DNA of 64,000 nt. Origin: Aquimarina sp. AU474 (GTDB lineage: Bacteria > Bacteroidota > Bacteroidia > Flavobacteriales > Flavobacteriaceae). The first letter of the stretch is position 1; every line of letters starts with the position of its first letter. Made by a program: the position numbers and the translations under genes. This document shows, in pieces, positions 40,693 through 49,870 of the stretch. The DNA lies in contig NZ_OMPE01000004.1 in assembly GCF_900312815.1 (NCBI RefSeq), positions 1 to 64,000 on the forward strand, in the 5' to 3' direction. The notes below the pieces were generated by a model. That model made no database searches, was not told where the DNA came from, and worked only from the letters and a program-made list of their open reading frames with translations.

Positions 40693-41397
40693 TTGAGAGA
40701 TAGTAAGTTCACATATTGGTTGTTTTATGTTTTGTTCTTATTGGTTGTTATAATTTCTGTTTTTTTTGAAAAGAAACTTTTGATATATACCAAACCTTTA
40801 GTATCAATCTCCTTGCTGATATTGTATGTAAAACATGTAGAGAAAATTGATCTATTTTTTGTGATCAGTATATTCTTAATTCTTACTACAGATATATTTA
40901 TTTACATAGATTTTTTAAAATACTATGATATCATTGCAGTGCTTATCACCTTGTTTTATTTCTTCTGTATTTTGTCTCTTAAAAAATACATAATAAGAGC
41001 CGATATTGTGTTGAGTAAGCTTGCTTCTCCTCCTGTTATAATTAGTGTGATATTGATAGGGTACTTGATTTTTTCGATTACAGAACTCGTTTTGCCAAAA
41101 ATTAGAGATTCTGTTGGAGCTATAGTTATGATAGTAATAAGTCTGGTTGGTTTTTCGGGGGTAAGTTTTTTTATATATGTTGCAGATAGGTATGAGAAAT
41201 CGATTTATTTGTTTGTGGCAGCTTGTTGCACTTTATTCGTAGATGCGCTTTTGGCTATAAATGAATTGTATTATTATAATCGAGTTTTTACAACACTAAT
41301 TAATATAGCAGAAATAGCTGGAGTTTATTTTTTTACTAGCTTTTTTATTGAGACAAAAGAAATAACGAACAGGTCTACAGAAAAAGAATACTTTTGA
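40693..41397 (+). CDS. YhhN-like membrane protein, copy 4
   Basis: A 234-residue polytopic protein. Both acidic sites are again present (LILTTDIFIYI and CTLFVDALLAI). The start is TTG at 40693 (translated MRDSKFTYWLFY), with no better codon nearby. It ends with NRSTEKEYF, while copy 3 ends VPNRKDYF, so the tails are alike and copies 3 and 4 are probably the closest pair. It is the last gene of the ligA group. Confidence 0.68.
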   Translation: MRDSKFTYWLFYVLFLLVVIISVFFEKKLLIYTKPLVSISLLILYVKHVEKIDLFFVISIFLILTTDIFIYIDFLKYYDIIAVLITLFYFFCILSLKKYIIRADIVLSKLASPPVIISVILIGYLIFSITELVLPKIRDSVGAIVMIVISLVGFSGVSFFIYVADRYEKSIYLFVAACCTLFVDALLAINELYYYNRVFTTLINIAEIAGVYFFTSFFIETKEITNRSTEKEYF

Positions 41398-41465
41398 GAA
41401 GTGTTGGTTTTCAGGGGTTTCCTTTTTCTTGGAGGATGCGGGGTGATTTTAAAATGTAAAATAGC

Positions 41466-41473
41466 TACATTTG
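41466..41473 (+). promoter_or_regulatory. -7 element of the DUF6913-dapA unit
   Basis: TACATTTG matches TAnnTTTG exactly and ends 23 bp before the ATG at 41497. No clear -33 element is seen. Confidence 0.45.
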
Positions 41474-41496
41474 TGGCTTCTTAATCTTTTTTATAA

Positions 41497-42015
41497 ATGA
41501 TTTTAAAGGGTCTAAAAAGAAATGCCATAAAGAAAAATATGGAATCTCATTTGGAGAAAAGAAATTCTTCTAATGGCATTGCAAGTCTTAAAACATTAGC
41601 AATTCTTATCGACGCTTCTTTGCCAGTTAATATATTGGCTTTGGTTAAATTGGCTAATGAGTTAGGAGTGACCTCAGAAAACTTAACGGTTGTAGGGTAT
41701 AAAGAAGATAAAGAAATTATTGATGATAGAGATGCAGCTTATTATAATGAGAAGAGTTTTGCTGTAAATGGATCAATAAAAAACAATGCACTGCAGGGAT
41801 TTATCAATAAAGATTATGATGTATTGATTAGTTTTTATACCGATGATAAAATAGAATTAAATTATGTTGCAGCAGCATCCAGAGCAAAATTGAAGGTGGG
41901 TTTTGCCGAAATTGATCATAGGATTAATGATTTAATTATTGGAGCAACAATGAATAATACCAACCTTTTTATAATTGAACTTAAAAAGTATTTAAAAATT
42001 TTACAAATAATATGA
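41497..42015 (+). CDS. DUF6913 family protein
   Basis: A 172-residue soluble protein that fits DUF6913, a Flavobacteriia family often found directly before dapA. It has LAILIDASLPVNILALVKLA and a likely alpha/beta fold with YDVLISFYTDDKIELNYVAA, which recalls a nucleotide- or sugar-phosphate-binding domain. No catalytic residues are evident. It overlaps dapA by 4 bp and is very probably co-expressed with it. Function unknown. Confidence 0.8.
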   Translation: MILKGLKRNAIKKNMESHLEKRNSSNGIASLKTLAILIDASLPVNILALVKLANELGVTSENLTVVGYKEDKEIIDDRDAAYYNEKSFAVNGSIKNNALQGFINKDYDVLISFYTDDKIELNYVAAASRAKLKVGFAEIDHRINDLIIGATMNNTNLFIIELKKYLKILQII

Positions 42016-42881
42016 GTGGTTTTCTCAGAGGAACTGGAGTAGCGCTAGCTACACCATTTAATGAAGATGGATCTATTGATTATAACGGGGTTACATCATT
42101 AGTTAATTTTTGCATTGATGGTAATATCGAATATTTGGTAGTCTTAGGTACTACAGCAGAATCAGTAACATTGTCTAAGGATGAAAAGAAAAAATTAGTA
42201 GATCATATTTTAAAAGTAAATGATAAAAGACTTCCTGTTGTACTTGGGATTGGAGGTAATAATACTGCGGCCGTTCTTGCCGAAATAAAAGAAACTGATT
42301 TATCAGATTTTACAGCAATACTTTCTGTTGTTCCTATGTATAATAGACCAAATCAAGAAGGTATTTATCAGCACTATAAAGCTGTAAATGATGCTTCTCC
42401 AATTCCTGTATTACTATATAATGTTCCTTCTCGTACGGGAACAAATATGACCGCTGAAACTACATTGCGTTTGGCGCAATTAGATAAAATTGTTGGAGTT
42501 AAAGAAGCAGTGGGTGATTTTACACAAGTACTTAAGATTATTAAAGATAAGCCTGATGATTTTCTTGTGATTTCGGGGGACGATGCTTTGGCTTTACCGG
42601 CGGTAGCAGCGGGAGGTGATGGTGTAATAAGTGTTGTTGGGCAGGGGTTTCCTGAAGAATTCTCTGAAATGATACGATTTGGATTATCTGGAGAAACAGA
42701 AAAAGCATTTAAAATACTATATACCCTATTACCGGTATTAGATTATGCTTTTGAAGAAGGGAATCCTGCAGGAATAAAAAATATTCTAAAAGTAAAAAGC
42801 ATTTGTGAGGACTATGTTCGTTTACCTTTGGTATCTGTTTCTTCTGATCTTGCAAAAAAAATAAAAACCTTTATCGAGTAA
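42012..42881 (+). CDS. dapA: 4-hydroxy-tetrahydrodipicolinate synthase
   Basis: DapA condenses pyruvate with aspartate semialdehyde, the first committed step to diaminopimelate and lysine. The 289-residue TIM barrel has GTGVALATPFNEDGSIDY, the block VLGTTAESVTLSKDEK, the active-site Tyr in VLLYNVPSRTG and the Schiff-base Lys in VGVKEAVGDF. It overlaps DUF6913 by 4 bp and is followed 11 bp later by a potassium channel. dapF is at 23947-24732. Confidence 0.97.
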   Translation: MSGFLRGTGVALATPFNEDGSIDYNGVTSLVNFCIDGNIEYLVVLGTTAESVTLSKDEKKKLVDHILKVNDKRLPVVLGIGGNNTAAVLAEIKETDLSDFTAILSVVPMYNRPNQEGIYQHYKAVNDASPIPVLLYNVPSRTGTNMTAETTLRLAQLDKIVGVKEAVGDFTQVLKIIKDKPDDFLVISGDDALALPAVAAGGDGVISVVGQGFPEEFSEMIRFGLSGETEKAFKILYTLLPVLDYAFEEGNPAGIKNILKVKSICEDYVRLPLVSVSSDLAKKIKTFIE

Positions 42882-42892
42882 ATACTTTATTG

Positions 42893-43813
42893 ATGGCAAA
42901 AAAAATAAAAGATCCAGGAATCGGAAGATCTTCGAATCAATACGCCAGACGTTTTATAAACTCTGATGGATCTTTTAATATAAAACACATCAATAGATCA
43001 ACATCCTTATCCGGGAGTTATGATTATTTAATTAGTATTAGTTGGGTTAAGTTTTTTTTATGGGTGTTATTTGGGTATATACTAATCAATACTCTGTTCG
43101 CTATCATATATACTTTTTTAGGGATATCGAGTATTGTAGAACCGTCAGGAAGTGTATTTAGAGATTTTTTAAATGCATTTTTCTTTTCTGCTCAAACCAT
43201 AACCACTGTTGGTTATGGCGCTATGGCACCTAAAGGATTGTTGTTTGGTGTTATTTCTTCTTTTGAAGCCCTGATTGGATTATTGAGTTTTTCATTTATC
43301 ACAGGATTATTATACGGTAGGTTTTCAAAACCAAGAGCTAATATTCAATTCAGTGATAGTATAGTTTTAAAAGAACATAAAGGAGTTGATTGTGTTATGT
43401 TTCGATTGATGAGTAGTAGTGCAAACGTAATGATACGACCACGTATAGAAGCTACTTTATCATTGTCTCTAGAAGATGAGAACGGAAAATATAATAATAA
43501 TTTTTATAACCTTAAATTAGAACGAAATTCTATCACCTACCTACCCACCACTTGGACTGTAGTGCACCCTATAGTAGAAGCTAGTCCATTGTATGAGTTT
43601 GATAGAGGTCAATTAAATGCATTAAATGGTGAAATTTTAATACTAGTAAGTTATTATGATGAATCGTTCTCTCAAGAGGTGCATCAAGTACATTCTTATG
43701 TGCTGAAAAAAATAAAAATTGATGAGAGTTTTATTCCTGCATTTTATTATGATAAAGAAGGTTATACGATCTTGGATCATGATAAACTTGATGAAACTAA
43801 AACTACATCATGA
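42893..43813 (+). CDS. Inward-rectifier (Kir-type) potassium channel
   Basis: A 306-residue ion channel. The selectivity filter is TTVGYGAMAPKG, flanked by two transmembrane helices (about residues 48-72 and 114-140). The cytoplasmic C-terminal domain (about 145-300) is the Ig-like IRK_C domain of KirBac channels, with VDCVMFRLMSSSANVMIRP as a recognisable strand. The ATG at 42893 follows a TTG at 42890; I take the ATG. Gating ligand is unknown. It is 11 bp after dapA and may be co-transcribed. Confidence 0.92.
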   Translation: MAKKIKDPGIGRSSNQYARRFINSDGSFNIKHINRSTSLSGSYDYLISISWVKFFLWVLFGYILINTLFAIIYTFLGISSIVEPSGSVFRDFLNAFFFSAQTITTVGYGAMAPKGLLFGVISSFEALIGLLSFSFITGLLYGRFSKPRANIQFSDSIVLKEHKGVDCVMFRLMSSSANVMIRPRIEATLSLSLEDENGKYNNNFYNLKLERNSITYLPTTWTVVHPIVEASPLYEFDRGQLNALNGEILILVSYYDESFSQEVHQVHSYVLKKIKIDESFIPAFYYDKEGYTILDHDKLDETKTTS

Positions 43814-43967
43814 TTAATGTGTAAAGGATGTTTTGGTGTTATATCCGCTATTTCTGCAACAACCCATCAATTATATAGTTATTGAAGTAAATATAGATTA
43901 ATTGATGAATTCTGTTTTGTTGATATACAAATAGAAAAACCGATTAAATTAATAGATAGACTAAAGT

Positions 43968-43998
43968 TTTTGTAATACAGCAGAAATATATATTTTTG
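43968..43998 (+). promoter_or_regulatory. Promoter of bamD operon
   Basis: TTTTG (43968-43972), an 18-bp spacer, and TATTTTTG (43991-43998): both Bacteroidota elements with near-ideal spacing. Transcription should start near 44004, which rules out the upstream TTG at 43996 as start codon and supports the ATG at 44017. Confidence 0.7.
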
Positions 43999-44016
43999 CC
44001 AGATGTTTTTTTACCT

Positions 44017-44808
44017 ATGAGAAGATTATTGTATTTACTTGTTTTTGTGTTATTCTTAGGATCGTGTAGCGAGTACCAAAAGGTACTGCGAGGAGAAGAT
44101 GCTGCGGAAAAGTATAAGATGGCCGAGAATTTATATAAAGAAGAAAAGTACAAAAAAGGATTAAAGCTTTTTGAACAAGTGGTTCCCAAGTATAGAGGTA
44201 AGCCCCAGGCAGAAAGAATAATGTATTATTATGCTGACACTTATTTTCAGTTAGAAGATTATTATTTGGCAGGATATCAGTTTGAGAGATTTACAAAATC
44301 GTTCCCAAATAGCGATAAGAGAAAAGAAGCTGCTTACAAAGGAGCCAAAAGTTATTATTACTTATCTCCAAGGTATAGCCTAGATCAGACCGAAACAACT
44401 GATGCTATAGAAAAGCTTCAGGCATATATTAATGCTTATCCAGAGAGTGAGAATTTAAAAGAAGCTAATACTCTTGTAACCGAATTACGTGAGAAAAAAG
44501 AAAAGAAAGCTTACGAAATAGCTAAGCAATATCATCATAGACGAAATTACAAGGTTGCAATTTCGGCTTTTGATAATTACTTAATAGATTATCCTGGATC
44601 TATTTTTAGAGAAAGGGTATTATACTATAAATTAGAATCAGAGTATTTATTAGCTGTAGGGAGTTATGAAAGCTTGGTAAAAGAACGTTTAGAAACTGCT
44701 CAAGGTTATTATAAGACCTATAAAAAGTATTATAAAGAAGGTGAGTATACTGAGAAAGCTAATGAAATAGCTGAAGATATTAAATTAAGATTAGAACAAT
44801 ATAAATAG
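44017..44808 (+). CDS. bamD: Outer membrane assembly lipoprotein BamD
   Basis: BamD is an essential part of the BAM machine that inserts beta-barrels into the outer membrane. From the ATG at 44017 the protein has 263 residues: a lipoprotein signal (MRRLLYLLVFVLFLGSCSEY, Cys at 17), then TPR helices: YKMAENLYKEEKYKKGLKLF, YYADTYFQLEDYYLAGYQFE and later AYEIAKQYHHRRNYKVAISA. Length is normal. It heads an operon with the RNA polymerase omega-like gene, coaBC and DUF4835. Confidence 0.93.
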   Translation: MRRLLYLLVFVLFLGSCSEYQKVLRGEDAAEKYKMAENLYKEEKYKKGLKLFEQVVPKYRGKPQAERIMYYYADTYFQLEDYYLAGYQFERFTKSFPNSDKRKEAAYKGAKSYYYLSPRYSLDQTETTDAIEKLQAYINAYPESENLKEANTLVTELREKKEKKAYEIAKQYHHRRNYKVAISAFDNYLIDYPGSIFRERVLYYKLESEYLLAVGSYESLVKERLETAQGYYKTYKKYYKEGEYTEKANEIAEDIKLRLEQYK

Positions 44809-44822
44809 AAAACAAGTAGAAG

Positions 44823-45155
44823 ATGGATTTGAAAAAAAGTAATGCGCCGGTAAACACAACTACTATTGATAAGAACCGTATTGATCAACCCACAGATAAT
44901 ATTTATGAGGCTATTTCTATAATTTCAAAGAGAGCAACTCAGATCAATACTGATATCAAAAAAGAGCTTCTAGAAAAATTAGATGAATTCGCTACTTATA
45001 ATGATAGCTTAGAAGAGATTTTTGAGAATAAAGAGCAGATTGAGGTTTCTAAGTTTTATGAGAGATTACCGAAACCACATGCTTTAGCTGTACAAGAATG
45101 GTTAGAAGATAAAATCTACCACAGAAATACAAAGATAGACTCAGAATCTTTATAA
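44823..45155 (+). CDS. rpoZ: DNA-directed RNA polymerase omega-like subunit
   Basis: A 110-residue protein of the omega/Rpb6-like family in Bacteroidota, with NIYEAISIISKRATQINTDI, the region that docks on the beta' subunit, followed by an acidic helix and LAVQEWLEDKIYHR. Omega helps fold beta' and carries (p)ppGpp responses in some phyla. It is 14 bp downstream of bamD and 4 bp upstream of coaBC. The bamD-omega-coaBC-DUF4835-recN order is common in Flavobacteriia. Confidence 0.88.
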   Translation: MDLKKSNAPVNTTTIDKNRIDQPTDNIYEAISIISKRATQINTDIKKELLEKLDEFATYNDSLEEIFENKEQIEVSKFYERLPKPHALAVQEWLEDKIYHRNTKIDSESL

Positions 45156-45159
45156 GTCT

Positions 45160-46368
45160 ATGTCGATTTTAAGCGGTAAAAAGATTTTATTGGGTGTCAC
45201 CGCTGGTATTGCTGCATATAAAACAGCTGCTCTGGTGCGTTTATTTATCAAGTCTGGAGCAGAAGTAAAAGTGGTGATGACTCCGGCAGCCAAAGACTTT
45301 GTTACTCCACTTACATTATCAACTTTATCTAAAAATCCAGTACACTCTTCTTTCTTTAATGAAGAAGATGAAGATGCTGTATGGAATAATCATGTTGAGC
45401 TAGGGTTATGGGCAGATATTATGGTTGTGGCACCTGCTACAGCAAATACATTGTCCAAAATGTCTAGTGGTAGCAGTGACAATTTATTATTAGCTACATA
45501 TTTATCTGCCAAATGTCCAGTGTATTTTGCTCCAGCAATGGATTTGGATATGTACAACCACCCATCAACTCACAAAACTTTTGAGAAATTAAAGGATTTT
45601 GGGAATATTATGATTCCGGCCGAATCTGGAGAATTGGCTAGCGGTTTAGTTGGGCAAGGTAGAATGGCAGAACCTTCCAATATTATTAGTTTTATAAAAA
45701 ACGATATTTTAGATAAACTTCCTTTAAAGGGACAAAAAGTATTGATTACTGCAGGGCCAACTTATGAGGCAATTGACCCAGTTAGATTTATAGGAAATCA
45801 CTCTAGTGGTAAGATGGGTATTGAATTAGCATTGGCTGCTGCAAATTTAGGAGCTAACGTAGATTTAATACTTGGCCCTTCATCTCTTCGTGTGGATCAT
45901 GGTTTAATAAATGTGATTCATGTAATTAGTGCAGAAGATATGTTTAACGCCGTGGTTTCTATATATCATGATGTCGATATAGCCATCGCTTCTGCTGCCG
46001 TGGCAGATTATAGGCCAAAACAAGTATCTAGCCAAAAAATAAAGAAAGCAGATAGTGAGTTTTCTATTCAATTAGAAAGAACACGAGATATCCTTAAATG
46101 GATGGGTACAGAAAAGAAAAATCAATTTTTGGTTGGTTTTGCTTTAGAGACAGAAAATGAAGAAGAAAATGCTAAGGGTAAATTAAAAAAGAAAAACTTA
46201 GATTTGATTGTTCTTAATTCGCTCAACGATAAAGGAGCAGGTTTTAAAGGTGCTACAAATAAAGTAACTTTGATCAATCATAAATTAGAAATAAAAGCGT
46301 TTGAATTAAAAACGAAGACAGAAGTTGCTAAAGATGTATTCAACGAAATTAATCAACTTAAAAAATGA
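45160..46368 (+). CDS. coaBC: Bifunctional CoaBC, coenzyme A synthesis
   Basis: CoaBC makes 4'-phosphopantothenoylcysteine and then decarboxylates it to phosphopantetheine. The 402-residue protein begins with the CoaC flavoprotein domain (GKKILLGVTAGIAAYKTAAL; PATANTLSKMSSGSSDNLLL; CPVYFAPAMDLDMYN). The CoaB ligase domain starts near residue 187 (GQKVLITAGPTYEAIDPVRF; NHSSGKMGIELALAAANLGA) and has DIAIASAAVADYRPK with the CTP-site Lys of KIKK. Both halves are complete. Confidence 0.96.
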   Translation: MSILSGKKILLGVTAGIAAYKTAALVRLFIKSGAEVKVVMTPAAKDFVTPLTLSTLSKNPVHSSFFNEEDEDAVWNNHVELGLWADIMVVAPATANTLSKMSSGSSDNLLLATYLSAKCPVYFAPAMDLDMYNHPSTHKTFEKLKDFGNIMIPAESGELASGLVGQGRMAEPSNIISFIKNDILDKLPLKGQKVLITAGPTYEAIDPVRFIGNHSSGKMGIELALAAANLGANVDLILGPSSLRVDHGLINVIHVISAEDMFNAVVSIYHDVDIAIASAAVADYRPKQVSSQKIKKADSEFSIQLERTRDILKWMGTEKKNQFLVGFALETENEEENAKGKLKKKNLDLIVLNSLNDKGAGFKGATNKVTLINHKLEIKAFELKTKTEVAKDVFNEINQLKK

Positions 46369-47252
46369 ATAGATTCTTTCTTTTTATAATACTTGTATTT
46401 GGGACCAATGTATATGCTCAGGAGTTTAACGCTAGGGTAGCGGTCAATGCAGAGCAAACAGGTAATCCCAATCTTCAGGTGTTTAAAACGTTAGAGCGTT
46501 CATTAGCTGAGTTTATTAATAATACTACTTGGACATCCAAAGATTATCGTACAGAAGAACGTATTGATTGTAGTTTTTTTATTACTATAGTAAGTTATGA
46601 TAATGATGTTTTTGCAGCTACTTTACAGGTGCAAGCTTCGAGACCAGTTTATGGCTCAAATTACGCAACTACTATTTTTAATGTAAATGATAAGCAGTTT
46701 AACTTTGATTATCTCGAATTTCAACCGCTAAACTATAACCCCAACAATTTTGAGTCAAACCTTATTTCTGTAGTGGCGTATTATTTATACACCATTCTTG
46801 GTGTGGATGCTGATACTTTTGAATTAAATAGTGGAACAAATTATTTTGAAGAGGCTAAGAACATTGTAGGAAACGCACAAAGTAGCAATACCCTTGGTTG
46901 GAATGCTCAAGATGGAACTCAATCCAGATTTAGGTTAAATGATGATTTATTATCAGGAACTTATGATGGGTATAGATCTGCTATGTATATGTATCATAGA
47001 GAGGGGTTAGATGTAATGTATAATAATGTTAAAAAAGGTAAAGAGACGATTACCAAATCAATGAAATCTCTTGAAGAAGTTCATGGTGTGCGACCTAACT
47101 CTTATATTATGAGAGTCTTTTTTGATGCCAAAGCGGATGAAATTTCTAGTATTCTTTCTGGAGGACCATCGGTTAATATTGCCCAAACTGTCCAGGTTCT
47201 TAATAAAATTGCACCTACGTATGGTGAAAACTGGAAAGATATTAAGTTCTAA
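46365..47252 (+). CDS. DUF4835 family exported protein
   Basis: A 295-residue protein with a signal peptide ending near VYAQEF. It belongs to DUF4835, a Bacteroidota family with a fixed place between coaBC (overlap 4 bp) and recN. FNARVAVNAEQTGNPNLQVF and LERSLAEFINNTTWTSKDYR open the mature part; NFDYLEFQPLNYNPNNFESN is mid-chain. Function unknown; a periplasmic or outer-membrane assembly role has been suggested only by context. Confidence 0.9.
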   Translation: MNRFFLFIILVFGTNVYAQEFNARVAVNAEQTGNPNLQVFKTLERSLAEFINNTTWTSKDYRTEERIDCSFFITIVSYDNDVFAATLQVQASRPVYGSNYATTIFNVNDKQFNFDYLEFQPLNYNPNNFESNLISVVAYYLYTILGVDADTFELNSGTNYFEEAKNIVGNAQSSNTLGWNAQDGTQSRFRLNDDLLSGTYDGYRSAMYMYHREGLDVMYNNVKKGKETITKSMKSLEEVHGVRPNSYIMRVFFDAKADEISSILSGGPSVNIAQTVQVLNKIAPTYGENWKDIKF

Positions 47253-47339
47253 TAGTGTTTTATTCTAAAGTAGATAGGCGTACTATACTGTCTAAAACTT
47301 AAAAAAAATAAATACACGCAAAATCTTTTTTAAAACTAG

Positions 47340-47347
47340 TATCTTTA
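47340..47347 (+). promoter_or_regulatory. Possible -7 element of recN
   Basis: TATCTTTA, one base off TAnnTTTG, ends 31 bp before the recN start codon. It would let recN be expressed apart from coaBC and DUF4835. No operator like that at 1832-1865 is found nearby. Confidence 0.4.
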
Positions 47348-47378
47348 CTTTTTTAAAACTTTAAAATTATTCTATCCC

Positions 47379-49031
47379 TTGCTTAGAGGTCTTTCGATAA
47401 AAAACTTCGCTTTAATAGAACAATTACAGGTTTCTTTTGATGCTGGCTTAGTTACCATCACCGGAGAAACTGGAGCAGGTAAATCACTTCTGTTAGGTGC
47501 CCTTGGATTGTTGCTCGGAAAACGAGCAGATCTTAGTAGCGTTAAAGATAATTCTCAAAAATGTATAATCGAAGGAGTTTTTAGGATCGATAAATACAAT
47601 CTGATTTCATTTTTTGAAGAAGAAGAACTTGATTATGAAGATGAGACTATCATTAGACGAGAAATTTTGCCCTCGGGTAAATCTAGAGCTTTTATCAATG
47701 ATACACCCGTTACATTGCAGTCACTTGCATCCCTTGGTGTAAAGTTAATAGATATTCATAGCCAACATCAAACCTTAGAAGTAACTACTAACGATTTTCA
47801 ATTTGAAGTCCTGGATGCATTGGCAGGAGCAGATCGAGAAATAAAGTCGTATAAAAGAGGGTTGCAGTTATTAAAAGAAAAGGAAAAAGAAGTAAATCTA
47901 CTTATAGTAAATCAAGAAACGTTTACAAAAGAATACGAATACAATTCTTTTCTGTTTAATGAGTTAGAAGAAGCCAAATTAAAACCAGGAGAATTAGAAG
48001 AAATTGAAGAACGTTATGAACGACTTAATAATATAGAAGAAATTCAGGAGCGTTTATCAAGTTCAATTTCTATTGTTTCTTCTGAAGAGGTAGGAATATC
48101 TGATCAACTTAATACAATCAAAGGAAATCTTTCTAAAATAGCTTCTTATTCTGGTGGATTAAAAGAGATTTCAGATAGAATTCAAAGCCTTTATATAGAA
48201 TTAGATGATATACAGTTGTCATTAGTTAATGAGTTAGAGAAATTAGAAGCCGATCCTCAACAATTGGAAGAAACAGGACAAAGACTGCAATTATTACATC
48301 ATCTTCAGGTCAAGCATAATGTATCTGGTATTGAGGAGCTCATGGTACTAAAAGAAGAACTTCAAGAAAAAGTTTCTAAAACAGAATCTCTTTCCGAGGA
48401 TATAGAAAAACTACAAAACGAAATTACTACTATTAAGGTTCAATTAGATGAGCTAGCCTCGACGATTCATGAAAAGAGAAATAAAGCGCTACCGATATTG
48501 GTAGAGGAGCTGGAGAGTATTCTTAAGGGACTTGGTATGCCTAATGCTACTTTTAAGGCGTCTTTAGAATTACAAGAAAGTTATTTTTCTAATGGTAAAG
48601 AGGTACTAGAGTTTTTATTTTCAGCAAATAAAGGAGGTAGCTTTGGGTTGTTAAAGAAAGTAGCTTCGGGAGGAGAGTTGTCTAGAATTATGCTAGCTAT
48701 AAAAACTATTCTTTCTCGATACGCTAATTTACCTACTATTATTTTTGATGAGATTGATACTGGTGTGTCTGGAGAAATAGCACATAAAATGGCAGATTTA
48801 ATGTTTAGTATGAGTGAGAATTTACAAGTTTTTAGTATTACACATCTACCCCAGATTGCCGCCAAAGGTCAAAGTCATTATAAAGTATATAAAGAAGATC
48901 TTAATAACACCACAATAACACAGCTTAAATTATTAAATAAAGAAGAACGAATAAAAGAAATAGCCGAAATGATCGGCGGTAAAGATATTTCGGATTCGGC
49001 ACTCACCCATGCTAAGGCATTGATTCAGTAA
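47379..49031 (+). CDS. recN: DNA repair protein RecN
   Basis: RecN is an SMC-like ATPase that acts in recombinational repair of double-strand breaks. The 550-residue protein has Walker A GETGAGKSLLLGALGLLLG near residue 29, a long coiled coil (about 155-365), the ABC signature VASGGELSRIMLAIK and Walker B PTIIFDEIDTGVSG. The start is a TTG at 47379, giving LRGLSIKNFALIEQL, the family N-terminus; no ATG fits. It follows DUF4835 by 126 bp with a possible own promoter. Confidence 0.96.
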   Translation: MLRGLSIKNFALIEQLQVSFDAGLVTITGETGAGKSLLLGALGLLLGKRADLSSVKDNSQKCIIEGVFRIDKYNLISFFEEEELDYEDETIIRREILPSGKSRAFINDTPVTLQSLASLGVKLIDIHSQHQTLEVTTNDFQFEVLDALAGADREIKSYKRGLQLLKEKEKEVNLLIVNQETFTKEYEYNSFLFNELEEAKLKPGELEEIEERYERLNNIEEIQERLSSSISIVSSEEVGISDQLNTIKGNLSKIASYSGGLKEISDRIQSLYIELDDIQLSLVNELEKLEADPQQLEETGQRLQLLHHLQVKHNVSGIEELMVLKEELQEKVSKTESLSEDIEKLQNEITTIKVQLDELASTIHEKRNKALPILVEELESILKGLGMPNATFKASLELQESYFSNGKEVLEFLFSANKGGSFGLLKKVASGGELSRIMLAIKTILSRYANLPTIIFDEIDTGVSGEIAHKMADLMFSMSENLQVFSITHLPQIAAKGQSHYKVYKEDLNNTTITQLKLLNKEERIKEIAEMIGGKDISDSALTHAKALIQ

Positions 49032-49210
49032 TTTTTTTGGTTGCAACTTTTTTGAAAACCATCCTTCTCTTCAATTATTGAAAACGATAATGTTCTTCTT
49101 TTTGTATTATATCACCTCATTTTTTTATTCTAGATACTTATTTTAAGCCAAATATGAGTACTATGCTATGTAATCTGAACAAGCTTTTTTACTTGTAAAC
49201 CGTAATTTTA

Positions 49211-49258
49211 ATCGATTATATACATAATAAATCGATGAATAACATGTTTTTTATCGAT
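49211..49258. repeat. Three ATCGAT sites spaced 20 and 22 bp
   Basis: ATCGAT occurs at 49211-49216, 49231-49236 and 49253-49258, each a palindrome, at about two helical turns apart. They lie 80-127 bp upstream of the CAP-domain gene in a 306-bp gap that otherwise holds nothing recognisable. They could form a multi-site operator, but chance is possible in AT-rich DNA. Confidence 0.35.
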
Positions 49259-49337
49259 TTTAACACCCGAGTCATATTTTGTTTACTTTTATTTTGTAGT
49301 TTGCGCAAGTAGCCCCCAAAGTCTACGCCCCCAAATT

Positions 49338-49832
49338 ATGAAATCACTTATTAAAGTAACCTACTTTGCTTGTATGGCAGTGGTATTGTTTTCTTGCTCC
49401 ACAGATACGGTTGAAGATGAATTGAGTCCTGTTGCTAGCGAGTTCGTTGTTCCTGATGTAAAATCTATCGAAATTGAAATTTTAGAACGTATTAATGTAT
49501 ATAGAGCATCTAAAGGTTTGGATGCCTTAAATACATTGGATATTGTAAAATCACAAGCTTATAGTCATACCGATTATATGATCAAAAATAATAAGATATC
49601 ACATGATTATTTTCATACTCGTAGATCATATCTTATTTCGAATGCTGGGGCGAACTCGGTTGCAGAAAATGTAGGATATGGATATTCTTCTGCAAAATCT
49701 GTTGTGAATGCTTGGATAAAAAGTGATGGCCATAGAGAAACAATGGAAGGTGATTTTACTGATTTTGATATCTCTGTAGAACAAAATGAAGATGGTGTAC
49801 GCTACTTCACAAATATCTTTATCAAGAGATAA
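49338..49832 (+). CDS. CAP-domain (SCP/PR-1) lipoprotein
   Basis: A 164-residue lipoprotein (MKSLIKVTYFACMAVVLFSC, lipid Cys at residue 20). The CAP domain is clear: the first His in KSQAYSHTDYMIKNNKISHD, then SVAENVGYGYSSAKSVVNAW and SDGHRETMEGDFTDFDISVE with the second His. CAP proteins bind lipids or act on peptidoglycan; the role here is unknown. It is alone, with a duplicated GCCCCCAAA in its leader, and converges on the OmpA/PD40 gene. Confidence 0.92.
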   Translation: MKSLIKVTYFACMAVVLFSCSTDTVEDELSPVASEFVVPDVKSIEIEILERINVYRASKGLDALNTLDIVKSQAYSHTDYMIKNNKISHDYFHTRRSYLISNAGANSVAENVGYGYSSAKSVVNAWIKSDGHRETMEGDFTDFDISVEQNEDGVRYFTNIFIKR

Positions 49833-49870
49833 TTTATGTATTCTTACTGTTAAGTTTAGAGATTCTTAGT

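Noticed and set aside
43996..44016. TTG start for bamD at 43996
   Set aside because: It overlaps the -7 promoter element (43991-43998); the ATG at 44017 gives the expected lipoprotein signal.
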